Positions 15,655 through 23,171 of a DNA stretch of 42,599 bases are shown here, one piece after another. Within the stretch, counting starts at the first letter, position 1. Every line of letters begins with the position of its first letter. The stretch spans positions 1 to 42,599 of the forward strand of contig CAYRTD010000015.1 of assembly GCA_964426915.1 (NCBI GenBank), given 5' to 3'. Made by a program: the position numbers and the translations under genes. Under the pieces are notes generated by a model. That model did no database searches, was not told the origin of the DNA, and saw nothing but the letters and a program-made list of their open reading frames with translations. Source of the DNA: CAYRTD01 sp964426915 (GTDB lineage Bacteria; Bacteroidota; Bacteroidia; Bacteroidales; GCA-2748055).

Positions 15655-16512
15655 TTATACTATCATTTTTTCAATAGGAATCACCAGAATCCCCTGAGCG
15701 CCAAGTTCTTTTAGTTTATCAATTACTTGCCAGAACACTTTCTCACTTAAGACAGAATGAACCGAACTCCAGCCTTCCTCTGCAAGGGGCATTACTGTTG
15801 GTGATTTCATCCCGGGAATCACATTTATGATCTCTTTAAGGTTTTTATTGGGTGCATTGAGAAGAATATATTTATTGTTTCCAGCGGCCTGAACGGAATT
15901 AATACGAAAAATCAAATTATCCAGTATGTCCTTCTTAAAATCGTCGAGTAAGGGATCAGCGATGAGGACGGCTTCAGAATTTAAAGCTACTTCAACTTCC
16001 CGCAAACCATTACTAATTAGAGTGCTTCCGGAACTTACGATATCAAAAATACCTTCAGCGAGACCGATCCCCGGAGCAATTTCGACTGAACCACTTATTT
16101 CATGTATCTCGGCATCGACATTGTGTTTGCCAAGAAAATCCGCCAGAATCTTAGGGTAGGAGGTGGCAATTTTTTTACCGTTAAAATAGCTTACATCAAT
16201 ATATTCAACGTTTTTAGGTAAAGCAAGTGAAAGACGGCACTTCGAAAATCCAAGTCGTTTAATAATATTCACCTCCGATCCTTTTTCCAGCACAACATTT
16301 TCACCTACAATCCCAATGTCGGCAACTTTATCGGTAACATACTGGGGTATGTCATCATCTCTCAGATAAAGAACCTCCAAAGGGAAATTGGATGACCTTG
16401 ACACAAGTTTTCTCTGACCGTTTGTAATGTTAATTCCTGCTTCCTGAATCAGAGAGAGAGACTTTTCACTCAATCTTCCTGATTTCTGAATCGCAATTTT
16501 TAATACATCCAT
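15655..16512 (-). CDS. hisG: ATP phosphoribosyltransferase, long form
   Basis: A 285-residue enzyme that catalyses the first committed step of histidine synthesis from ATP and PRPP. It is the long form, with the C-terminal ACT-like regulatory domain (about residues 210-285), so feedback inhibition by histidine is expected and no HisZ partner is needed. Family motifs include LKIAIQKSGRLSE at the start and VEIAPGIGLAEGIFDIVSSGSTL, shown in part, around the PRPP loop. I chose the ATG at 16512 (MDVLKIAIQ); the longer frame from 16545 reads through the terminator stem. The start lies 6 nt beyond the U-tract of the attenuator terminator. Confidence 0.96.
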   Translation of the reverse strand: MDVLKIAIQKSGRLSEKSLSLIQEAGINITNGQRKLVSRSSNFPLEVLYLRDDDIPQYVTDKVADIGIVGENVVLEKGSEVNIIKRLGFSKCRLSLALPKNVEYIDVSYFNGKKIATSYPKILADFLGKHNVDAEIHEISGSVEIAPGIGLAEGIFDIVSSGSTLISNGLREVEVALNSEAVLIADPLLDDFKKDILDNLIFRINSVQAAGNNKYILLNAPNKNLKEIINVIPGMKSPTVMPLAEEGWSSVHSVLSEKVFWQVIDKLKELGAQGILVIPIEKMIV

Positions 16513-16518
16513 AAGCTT

Positions 16519-16550
16519 AAAAAAAAAGGTTTGCAGTAAGTGCAAACCTT
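16519..16550 (-). terminator. his attenuator: intrinsic terminator before hisG
   Basis: On the minus strand AAGGTTTGCA, loop CTTAC, TGCAAACCTT forms a perfect 10-bp stem (16526-16550) followed by a run of T (complement of 16519-16525). It lies inside the operon leader, 49 nt after the leader-peptide stop and 6 nt before the hisG ATG. A terminator placed between promoter and first gene is the hallmark of attenuation. The minus-strand segment GGTGCATTAAA (16575-16585) could pair weakly with TTTAAT and TGCAC in and before the 5' arm as an antiterminator; this is inference. Confidence 0.85.
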
Positions 16551-16598
16551 ATTAAAAAAAATATAATTTTTTCATTTAATGCACCAATCCTGATACCA

Positions 16599-16658
16599 TC
16601 ATACGTAATGATGATGATAGGAATAAATTCTTACAATGTGCACGTTAAATGATACCAT
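16599..16658 (-). CDS. hisL: Histidine operon leader peptide (HisL-like)
   Basis: A 19-codon ORF between the his promoter and the attenuator terminator encodes MVSFNVHIVRIYSYHHHYV. It has four histidine codons, three of them consecutive (H15-H17), which is far above background for such a short frame. The ORF starts about 18 nt after the -7 box and its TGA is followed by the terminator hairpin 49 nt on. By analogy with enterobacterial HisL, ribosome stalling on the His run when charged tRNA-His is scarce would favour readthrough into hisG. The peptide is not homologous in sequence to E. coli HisL, so the symbol reflects role only. Confidence 0.8.
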   Translation of the reverse strand: MVSFNVHIVRIYSYHHHYV

Positions 16659-16675
16659 TTCTATCAATTAATTCG

Positions 16676-16707
16676 CAATATTAGCTAAAAGCTTTTAATT
16701 TATCAAA
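16676..16707 (-). promoter_or_regulatory. his operon promoter
   Basis: TTTG (16704-16707) is followed after exactly 20 nt by TAATATTG (16676-16683) on the minus strand, one mismatch from TAnnTTTG. The leader-peptide ATG follows after 17 nt, so the start site should be roughly at 16668-16672. Spacing and position are as expected for the housekeeping sigma factor of Bacteroidota. Confidence 0.7.
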
Positions 16708-16737
16708 TAAAATCTCGAAAATAAATTATTTAATAAC

Positions 16738-18066
16738 TCAGATCTCTTTAATTTTCTTGTTTAATGATGAGTCATTGAGTCTTTTAAATATATCATCATA
16801 AATATTTTCTATTTTCCGGTAAAGATCGGTTTCATTTACACTAATTTTATCGCCTCCGATATCATCGAGCCTTTCAATCAGGAATTTGATGGTGATCTTA
16901 TCAATATCGAGTGCTGGCTGGAAACCTTTTTCTTTGGGATCTTCCTTAACTGTTTCAACCAGAATTCTGGCTGCAGTAAGATCGTATAAAACATCTCTCA
17001 CCAGCCGGATGGGTATGCCAAGTTGATTACCAACATTGGTGCTTGTCGGGGGAGGATTCCCTTCTTCAAAATTCTTTACGATATAATGAACCATAAACAT
17101 CGCAAGAATACGCTTATTATGATTGCTTATGTTCATGGATTCTGCTTCAATGGCATATTTACCCACGTTCTGATAAGCAAAAGAAATCTCGGCACCCAGT
17201 AAGACAATCAGCCAGCTAATTTGCAGCCAGACCAGAAACAGCGGAAGGGCTGCAAAAGTACCGTAAATGGCACTGTATTTTGTGACCCCCACCTGAAAAT
17301 GCACATAGCCCCACTGTACAAATTGGAAAAGTGTTCCGGCAAGTATCCCTGCAATAAAAGCGTATTTAAACTTAACCCTGGTATTGGGCATGATAATATA
17401 AAGCAGGGTAAAGGCCAGCCAGATAAGCACATAAGGAAGAAAGCCCAGAAGTTTTTGGATGGCCGGTGTTATGACTTCAAAAAAAATTGCTCCTTCCCGG
17501 GCTGATTCTACACCGCTTGAAATAAATATCATCAGACTGCTCGAAACCATTATAAGTAATGGTCCTATAAGCATTATTGAGAGATAATCAGCCATCTTTC
17601 GGAAAAATGTACGGGATTTTCTGATTTGCCATATCACATTAAATGAACCTTCTATATTGGTCAATACGCGCATTACCGACCATATCAGAACCAGCAGACC
17701 AATCCCGGCAAGGACCCCACCCTGAACGCCTTCAAGGACCTGGTCGGAAAGCTCTATTACCCAGTTCATCACCTCTTCCTGGCCCTGGAAGTTATCCATG
17801 ATAAAATCTTCCAGTTTGTCGTCGTAACCAAAACCTTTGGCCACACCGAAACCCATTGCCACTATGGGAACTATTGATAAAAGTGTATAAAAGGTAAGTG
17901 CTGATGCTCTTAGACCAACCCGGTCTTCCATAAATCCGCGGATAGCAAGGATAATAATCCTGAGCTGCCGGATAAGAAAAGAATACCAGGGAGATTTCTC
18001 ACTAAGACTTGTAGTCCAGATCTCTTCCTTTATGAATTTAATGCTTCTTGGGATTATCTTCCTCAT
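16738..18066 (-). CDS. YihY/virulence factor BrkB family membrane protein
   Basis: A 442-residue inner-membrane protein of the YihY/BrkB (formerly wrongly tRNase BN) family. It has about six transmembrane segments between residues 30 and 300, with conserved stretches RASALTFYTLLSIVPI, YIIMPNTRVKFKYAFIAG and YSAIYGTFAALPLFLVWL. The last 140 residues form a soluble domain that resembles a winged helix (residues near LGIPIRLVRDVLYDLTAARIL). I chose the ATG at 18064-18066 because an exact -7 box lies just upstream of it, inside the longer frame that begins at 18159. Its molecular function is unproven; roles as a transporter have been proposed for the family. It sits alone behind the his promoter. 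Confidence 0.88.
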   Translation of the reverse strand: MRKIIPRSIKFIKEEIWTTSLSEKSPWYSFLIRQLRIIILAIRGFMEDRVGLRASALTFYTLLSIVPIVAMGFGVAKGFGYDDKLEDFIMDNFQGQEEVMNWVIELSDQVLEGVQGGVLAGIGLLVLIWSVMRVLTNIEGSFNVIWQIRKSRTFFRKMADYLSIMLIGPLLIMVSSSLMIFISSGVESAREGAIFFEVITPAIQKLLGFLPYVLIWLAFTLLYIIMPNTRVKFKYAFIAGILAGTLFQFVQWGYVHFQVGVTKYSAIYGTFAALPLFLVWLQISWLIVLLGAEISFAYQNVGKYAIEAESMNISNHNKRILAMFMVHYIVKNFEEGNPPPTSTNVGNQLGIPIRLVRDVLYDLTAARILVETVKEDPKEKGFQPALDIDKITIKFLIERLDDIGGDKISVNETDLYRKIENIYDDIFKRLNDSSLNKKIKEI

Positions 18067-18082
18067 TTGACTCTGTTTAATG

Positions 18083-18090
18083 CAAATATA
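18083..18090 (-). promoter_or_regulatory. -7 promoter element for the YihY gene
   Basis: An exact TATATTTG lies 16 nt upstream of the chosen ATG on the minus strand, with ATTG about 18 nt further upstream as a weak -33 element. It supports the shorter start at 18066. Confidence 0.5.
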
Positions 18091-18170
18091 GCAAATCAAC
18101 TGAAAAAACAATCTTACGCTGTCTGGCCCATTTTTGTTACCCTTATATTTATTAGCCATTATTTTTTTCG

Positions 18171-18178
18171 TAATATTG
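18171..18178 (+). promoter_or_regulatory. -7 promoter element for the comB-like gene
   Basis: TAATATTG lies 16 nt before the ATG at 18195, with TTTA 20 nt upstream (18147-18150) as a poor -33 match. It is the same -7 variant seen at the his and reductase promoters and is divergent from the YihY promoter. Confidence 0.35.
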
Positions 18179-18194
18179 CGCGAAAATTGTTTAC

Positions 18195-18884
18195 ATGAAG
18201 ATTAAAATACTACATCTTGTAGAGGGTGCTGAAAAGGCAAAAGGACTGACTGTTGTTATCGATGTTTTCAGGGCATTTTCCCTGGCAGCCTATGCTTTTG
18301 GGGCGGGTGTGGAAAAAATACTTCCTGTCAGGGATCTGGAAACTGCGCAAAAACTGAAAAATGAAAATCCGGATTATATACTTGTCGGTGAAAGAAATGA
18401 AAATAAAGTTCCGGGTTTTGACTTTGGCAACTCTCCTACTCATATCCTGCAGGCCGATCTTAAAGGAAAAACACTTGTTCATACTACAAGCGCCGGAACA
18501 CAGGGTCTTGTAAAAGCTATGCATGCAGATGAAATCCTCACAGGCGCCTTTGTAAATGCTTCTGCAATTGTCAACTACATTAAAGAATCTAATCCCGGAG
18601 AAGTTTCGCTTGTATGTATGGGTTATGCCGGATTATACCCAGTGGAAGAAGATAGTCTGTGTGCAGAATATATTAAAAATGAACTTACAGGCAGGAAAAC
18701 GGATTTTGAAGAATTTGTAAAAATCATCAGGGAAACAAGCGGAAAGAGATTTTTCGAAAAAGAGAAGCAATCCTTCTCCCCTTCTTCCGATTTCCATCTT
18801 TGTCTGAACTTAAACCGCTTTAATTTTGTTCTCAAGGCTGTTAAGAAAGATGATTCGGTAGAACTGAAAAAAATTAGTCAATAA
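18195..18884 (+). CDS. 2-phosphosulfolactate phosphatase family protein (ComB-like)
   Basis: A 229-residue protein of the ComB family. The N-terminal TVVIDVFRAFSLAAYAFGAG, then ILVGERNENKVPGFDFGNSP, TLVHTTSAGTQGL and GAFVNASAIVNYI are the family's successive conserved blocks, with the aspartates and glutamate expected to bind magnesium. In methanogens ComB removes phosphate from 2-phosphosulfolactate during coenzyme M synthesis. Most bacterial members have no ComA partner nearby, and none is seen here, so the substrate is uncertain; sulfonate or sulfonolipid metabolism is speculative. A thioredoxin-fold gene follows after 4 nt, indicating an operon. Confidence 0.82.
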   Translation: MKIKILHLVEGAEKAKGLTVVIDVFRAFSLAAYAFGAGVEKILPVRDLETAQKLKNENPDYILVGERNENKVPGFDFGNSPTHILQADLKGKTLVHTTSAGTQGLVKAMHADEILTGAFVNASAIVNYIKESNPGEVSLVCMGYAGLYPVEEDSLCAEYIKNELTGRKTDFEEFVKIIRETSGKRFFEKEKQSFSPSSDFHLCLNLNRFNFVLKAVKKDDSVELKKISQ

Positions 18885-18888
18885 AATT

Positions 18889-19494
18889 ATGGAAAAAATC
18901 AGAGCATGGATTAAAAATTATTTCACCCGGAAATCCCCTTGGAAAATCGCCGGGGATATAATATTTTATATCTTTATTATTTTGCTGATAATACCTGCAA
19001 CGAGAAAACCACTTTCAGCCACTCTGATCCGGTTGACAATGCTTAAGCCTAAAGTGGAAAGTTCGGAGAATCTTCCCCGGATAACCCGTGCAGACAAGTC
19101 TTTGACACTGGAGGATCTGAATGGAAATACCTATGCACTCAGGAATTTTGACAATGATGTTATTCTTCTGAATTTCTGGGCAACATGGTGTCCACCCTGC
19201 CGTGCTGAGATGCCTTCTCTTCAGAAATTATATAATGATTACGGGGATAAGATCACCATACTACTGGTAACTTCCGAAGAAGAGAAAGTTGTACGTGATT
19301 ATCTTAAGGAATATAATTACGATCTTCCGGTATATTTTCAGCGATCGGCTTTTTCACCTTCATTTCAGGTAAGATCAATACCCACTACTTTCCTTATCGA
19401 TAAAGAAGGTCGCATTCTTACTGAAAAAAAGGGAGCCGCAAACTGGAATTCCGGTAGTTTCAGGAATGAACTTGATCAGCTTATAGATCAATGA
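18889..19494 (+). CDS. TlpA/ResA-like thiol-disulfide oxidoreductase
   Basis: A 201-residue membrane-anchored thioredoxin-fold protein. One transmembrane segment lies at about residues 20-40 (IAGDIIFYIFIILLIIPA), placing the catalytic domain in the periplasm. The active site is WCPPC with C101 and C104 in NFWATWCPPCRAEMPSL, the TlpA/ResA form. The cis-proline loop is IPTTFLID. It likely reduces disulfides in periplasmic proteins such as apocytochromes. It follows the ComB-like gene by 4 nt and is convergent with the ABC permease gene, leaving a gap of only 3 nt. Confidence 0.9.
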   Translation: MEKIRAWIKNYFTRKSPWKIAGDIIFYIFIILLIIPATRKPLSATLIRLTMLKPKVESSENLPRITRADKSLTLEDLNGNTYALRNFDNDVILLNFWATWCPPCRAEMPSLQKLYNDYGDKITILLVTSEEEKVVRDYLKEYNYDLPVYFQRSAFSPSFQVRSIPTTFLIDKEGRILTEKKGAANWNSGSFRNELDQLIDQ

Positions 19495-19497
19495 TTA

Positions 19498-20619
19498 TTA
19501 ACTCACTTTTCGGTATCTCCAAACCGACAGGCTAAGAATTATTACTGCATAAGCCGCCAGTGAATAGAACTCATTACTTATGGCATTAAATCCTGATCCT
19601 TTTAGAAGAATCATGCGGATTACCTTCATAAAATAGGCATAGGGATTGATTATATTTAACTGCTGGGCCCAGTTGGGCATACTCTCCACGGGAGTAAATA
19701 TACCTGACATCAGAATAAATGTAAGCATAAAGAAAAAGGTGAGGAACATAACCTGTTGCTGATTCGATGATAGTGTTGAGAGGAAAAGGCCAATCCCCAG
19801 AGCTACCAGCAGGTAAACCCCTGCAAATGCGAAAAGCAGCCATAAATTCCCAAGCATCGGAAGATCAAAAAGCAATTTGCCAAAAATTAATCCCAGGCCT
19901 AGTTCCAGCAGAGCTATTATCCAGAACGGAAAAAGTTTTCCAAAAATAAAGTGGTGTTTTTTTATCGGAGTCACATTGATCTGCTCTGAAGTACCTAGTT
20001 CTTTCTCCCTTACCAGATTAAGAGCCGTGAGGAACATACCTATAATTGTAATAAGAATTACAATGATACCGGGCAACATGAAAATTTTGTAATCCAGTCC
20101 AGGATTATACCAGTAGCTGCTCAATATATTTATCTGCTTTAAGATAACTGAGGGAGCCGGGCCACCAGACCATTCGTAACGTATATTGTTGTTGAAGGAA
20201 TTGATTATTGATGTTGTATATCCTTTTATTAAATTCGCCTTCGTGGCATTTACCGCATTTATCAAAAGTTGAACGGAGGCATTATCCTCAATCCGTAATT
20301 CTTCAGAAAAACCGGCAGGGATATGAATGACCAGATCGGCCTTCTCTGCTTTCAACATGTCTTCAGCTTCAGTAATACTAAAACCGGTACCCTTAAAATT
20401 ATAGAAAGGTGAGGCAGTAAATTCCGAAATCATGCGGCGTGAAACAGATGAAAGATCATTATCAATAACATAGAATTTAATCTCCTTCATTTCAAGATTA
20501 GCCGCATAAACCAAAAGGATCATCTGAACAAAAGGTGCGATAAAAATAAAAGGGAGCATCACTTTATTCCGGAAAATCTGGATAAACTCTTTTCTTATGA
20601 TATTAATGATGATTTTCAT
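19498..20619 (-). CDS. ABC-2 type transporter permease (YbhR-like)
   Basis: A 373-residue integral membrane permease of the ABC-2 type. It has one N-terminal transmembrane segment (FIFIAPFVQMILLVYAANL), a large extracytoplasmic domain at about 45-165, and five further segments in the C-terminal half. The family motif REKELGTSEQINVTPI lies after the second membrane segment. This is the topology of YbhR, YbhS and YhhJ proteins. It is the last gene of the efflux operon, 5 nt after its paralogue, with which it should form a heterodimer. Confidence 0.9.
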   Translation of the reverse strand: MKIIINIIRKEFIQIFRNKVMLPFIFIAPFVQMILLVYAANLEMKEIKFYVIDNDLSSVSRRMISEFTASPFYNFKGTGFSITEAEDMLKAEKADLVIHIPAGFSEELRIEDNASVQLLINAVNATKANLIKGYTTSIINSFNNNIRYEWSGGPAPSVILKQINILSSYWYNPGLDYKIFMLPGIIVILITIIGMFLTALNLVREKELGTSEQINVTPIKKHHFIFGKLFPFWIIALLELGLGLIFGKLLFDLPMLGNLWLLFAFAGVYLLVALGIGLFLSTLSSNQQQVMFLTFFFMLTFILMSGIFTPVESMPNWAQQLNIINPYAYFMKVIRMILLKGSGFNAISNEFYSLAAYAVIILSLSVWRYRKVS

Positions 20620-20624
20620 AGGTC

Positions 20625-21731
20625 CTATTCCAATCTCTCTTTAAACCTTTTAATACTCAGTATCAGAAATAATAACGTCATAGCTGTTAAAATCAGTAAT
20701 TCCTTCCATATGAATAATATTCCCGTGCCTTTTATCATAACATGTTTGAGGCTTGCAATAAACCATCGGGCCGGCATTATTGTAGATAACCATTGAAGAA
20801 CTGCCGGCATATTCTCAATAGGAAAAATGAATCCACTCAGTAACAAGGTGGGCAGCATCAGACCGAGCATGGATATGAACATAGCCATTTGTTGATTAGT
20901 AGCTAATGTTGAAATAAAAATTCCCAGAGATAGTGAGAGGGTGACATATAAAATAGTTGAAAACAAAAGCAGGGCTATGCTGCCGTTAACCGGAAGATCA
21001 AAAATATAATATCCCAGCAATATGATAATGATAGCATTGGCAAAAGCAAGCAGAATATAAGGTGTGACTTTCCCAAGGATTATATGTACAGGCTTAAGCG
21101 GAGAAGCAAGCAATGCTTCCATAGTCCCGAATTCCTTTTCGCGTGTAATGGAAATCGAGGTCATTAGTGCGGAAATCAGAATCAGGATCAATGCCATAGT
21201 ACCGGGAACAAACATGTAGGCACCTTCCAGTTTCTGATTAAAATACATTCTCTCCAATACATTGATTGAGTATGGCAGATTAGTTTTAACATTCAGATCG
21301 TTCATATAACTCATTATGATTCCCCGGGTATAATTCACTATGAGATTCCCGGTATTAGCATCCGAAGCATCGGCAATTATTCTCACATCTGCTTCACCAT
21401 ATTTCTCGAGTTTTTTGGCAAAGTTACTTTCAAAAATAATCACCTCTTTTATCTCTCCTGATCTGAACGCTTCTTCAATATGCTTGTCTGACTTAAGTTC
21501 TTTTACAATTTCAAAATACCCTGAGGATATAATTTTATCGGTAATCGCATAAGTTATATGATCTTGAGAATGATCGAGTATTCCTATCTGAACATTTTTG
21601 ATCTCATTTGAAACCACATAACCAAAGATCAGGATCTGGGCAACGGGAATCCCGAACAGAATTATCAGTGTCCGGAAATCCCGGAAAATATGGTAAAACT
21701 CTTTTATGACAAATCCGCGGAATCGTCTCAT
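20625..21731 (-). CDS. ABC-2 type transporter permease (YbhS-like)
   Basis: A 368-residue paralogue of the next gene with the same layout: one N-terminal membrane segment (LIILFGIPVAQILIFGYV), an extracytoplasmic domain, then five segments. The motif REKEFGTMEALLASPLKPVHIILGK, shown in part, marks the ABC-2 family. I chose the ATG at 21729-21731; the longer frame begins at a TTG and overlaps the HAD gene. It follows the HAD gene by 2 nt and precedes its partner by 5 nt. Confidence 0.9.
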   Translation of the reverse strand: MRRFRGFVIKEFYHIFRDFRTLIILFGIPVAQILIFGYVVSNEIKNVQIGILDHSQDHITYAITDKIISSGYFEIVKELKSDKHIEEAFRSGEIKEVIIFESNFAKKLEKYGEADVRIIADASDANTGNLIVNYTRGIIMSYMNDLNVKTNLPYSINVLERMYFNQKLEGAYMFVPGTMALILILISALMTSISITREKEFGTMEALLASPLKPVHIILGKVTPYILLAFANAIIIILLGYYIFDLPVNGSIALLLFSTILYVTLSLSLGIFISTLATNQQMAMFISMLGLMLPTLLLSGFIFPIENMPAVLQWLSTIMPARWFIASLKHVMIKGTGILFIWKELLILTAMTLLFLILSIKRFKERLE

Positions 21732-21733
21732 TT

Positions 21734-22387
21734 TTAACAATCCATTAAACTATCCAGTTCCTGAATATCTATTTCCCTGAAATTTATTATTACCCTGTCG
21801 GCATGTTGAAGTTTATCCGGCTGATGCGTAGATGCCACAGCAATTACCTTCATTCCGGCATTTTTTCCTGCTTCAATGCCATGAAAAGAATCCTCAAAAA
21901 CAATTGATCTGGAAGGATCTATGCCCAGCTTACGGCCGGTAAGTATAAATATTTCCGGATCGGGCTTTCCTTTTGATATTTGGGTGTCATCTGTAATTTC
22001 CGTGAAATATTTCTTAAGCTTTGTCTTTTCCAGTACGAATTCTACATTCTCGGGAGGTGCAGATGTGGCCAGTCCAATTTCAAATCCATCTCCGGATGCA
22101 GCTTCAAGAAGCTCTTTTAAGCCTTCAAGGGGCGTTATATGCTGCGAGTAGATATCCCTGTAAATTTTCTCTTTTTCAGCGGCAAATTTTTTAATTTCAT
22201 CGGGCGACAATTCCCTGTCAAAAAAATTGATGAGAATGGATTCATTAGTGCTTCCAAACCAGCTTTTCACCTCTTCAAAGTTTACCTTCTTACTATGCTT
22301 TTCAGCAAATTCCTGCCAGGCCAGATAATGATAACGGTCGTTATTTACCACCACACCATCCATATCAAAGATCAGAGCTTTCTTCAT
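21734..22387 (-). CDS. HAD superfamily hydrolase, beta-phosphoglucomutase/phosphatase-like
   Basis: A 217-residue cytoplasmic HAD hydrolase of subfamily IA. Motif I is IFDMDGVVVNN with the aspartate nucleophile and general acid; motif II is LATSAPP; motif III lysine lies in ISKGKPDPEIFI; motif IV is IVFEDSFHGIEAGKNAGM. The cap domain has the helical form of beta-phosphoglucomutase and sugar-phosphate phosphatases. The substrate is unknown. It sits inside the efflux operon between the ATPase and permease genes with short gaps (28 nt and 2 nt), which is unusual because HAD enzymes are not part of these pumps. Confidence 0.9.
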   Translation of the reverse strand: MKKALIFDMDGVVVNNDRYHYLAWQEFAEKHSKKVNFEEVKSWFGSTNESILINFFDRELSPDEIKKFAAEKEKIYRDIYSQHITPLEGLKELLEAASGDGFEIGLATSAPPENVEFVLEKTKLKKYFTEITDDTQISKGKPDPEIFILTGRKLGIDPSRSIVFEDSFHGIEAGKNAGMKVIAVASTHQPDKLQHADRVIINFREIDIQELDSLMDC

Positions 22388-22415
22388 ATTTTCTTTCTCG
22401 TTTGTTGGATTATTA

Positions 22416-23159
22416 TTAATTATTGGTATTTCTTGCCAGTTTTAAAAATACCGTATTCATATCTTTGGCTTCATATTTCTTTTTCAGCTCTGCCGGGGTA
22501 TCCAATGCGGCGATCCTTCCCTCCGTCATAATAGAAACTCTGTCGCAATATTCAGCTTCATCCATATAATGAGTTGTTACAAAAACTGTAATACCCTTGC
22601 CGGCCGATTCATGTATCAACTCCCAGAATTGTCTCCTGGTAACCGGATCAACACCACCTGTAGGCTCATCAAGAAAAACTATGGAAGGATCGTGAAACAC
22701 TGCAACTGAAAAGGCCAGTTTTTGTTTCCAACCAAGCGGAATGTCTTTTATCAGTCGTTTCCTATGTTCCAGAAACCCAAGTCTGTTAAGCAATTGTTCG
22801 GTTCTCTCTTTTATTTCCCGTTTTTTCATTCCATAAATACCGGCATAAAACCGGATATTTTCACCCACCGTCAGATCCTGATAAAGGGAAAATTTCTGGC
22901 TCATATACCCTATCCGTTTTTTTATCCTGTTCCTGTCTCTGTATACATTCAGGCCGTCGATGTATATCTCTCCTGAAGTTGGATAACTCAGCCCGCATAA
23001 GATCTTGATAGCGGTAGTTTTTCCGGCTCCGTTCGCTCCAAGAAAACCAAAGATCTCTCCCCTGTTAACCTGAAAATTGAGATTATCATTTGCGGTAAAA
23101 GAGCCGAATTTCTTGACCAGATTCTTTACAATTATTATTTTTTCGTCTGTTTTTTCCAT
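22416..23159 (-). CDS. ABC transporter ATP-binding protein (YbhF C-terminal half-like)
   Basis: A 247-residue single ATPase domain. Walker A is GANGAGKTT, the Q-loop region follows at MSQKFSLYQDLTV, and Walker B is IVFLDEPTGGVDP with the catalytic glutamate. The H-loop histidine lies in FVTTHYMDEAEYC. The signature region reads DIPLGWKQKLA, a degenerate form in place of LSGGQ. It resembles the second half of the E. coli double ATPase YbhF, with the first half encoded separately just upstream (12 nt). The pair would drive the two ABC-2 permeases. Confidence 0.92.
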   Translation of the reverse strand: MEKTDEKIIIVKNLVKKFGSFTANDNLNFQVNRGEIFGFLGANGAGKTTAIKILCGLSYPTSGEIYIDGLNVYRDRNRIKKRIGYMSQKFSLYQDLTVGENIRFYAGIYGMKKREIKERTEQLLNRLGFLEHRKRLIKDIPLGWKQKLAFSVAVFHDPSIVFLDEPTGGVDPVTRRQFWELIHESAGKGITVFVTTHYMDEAEYCDRVSIMTEGRIAALDTPAELKKKYEAKDMNTVFLKLARNTNN

Positions 23160-23171
23160 TATGGACAGCCA

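Noticed and set aside
16513..16545. Longer start for hisG
   Set aside because: The extra residues are the translation of the terminator stem and U-tract.
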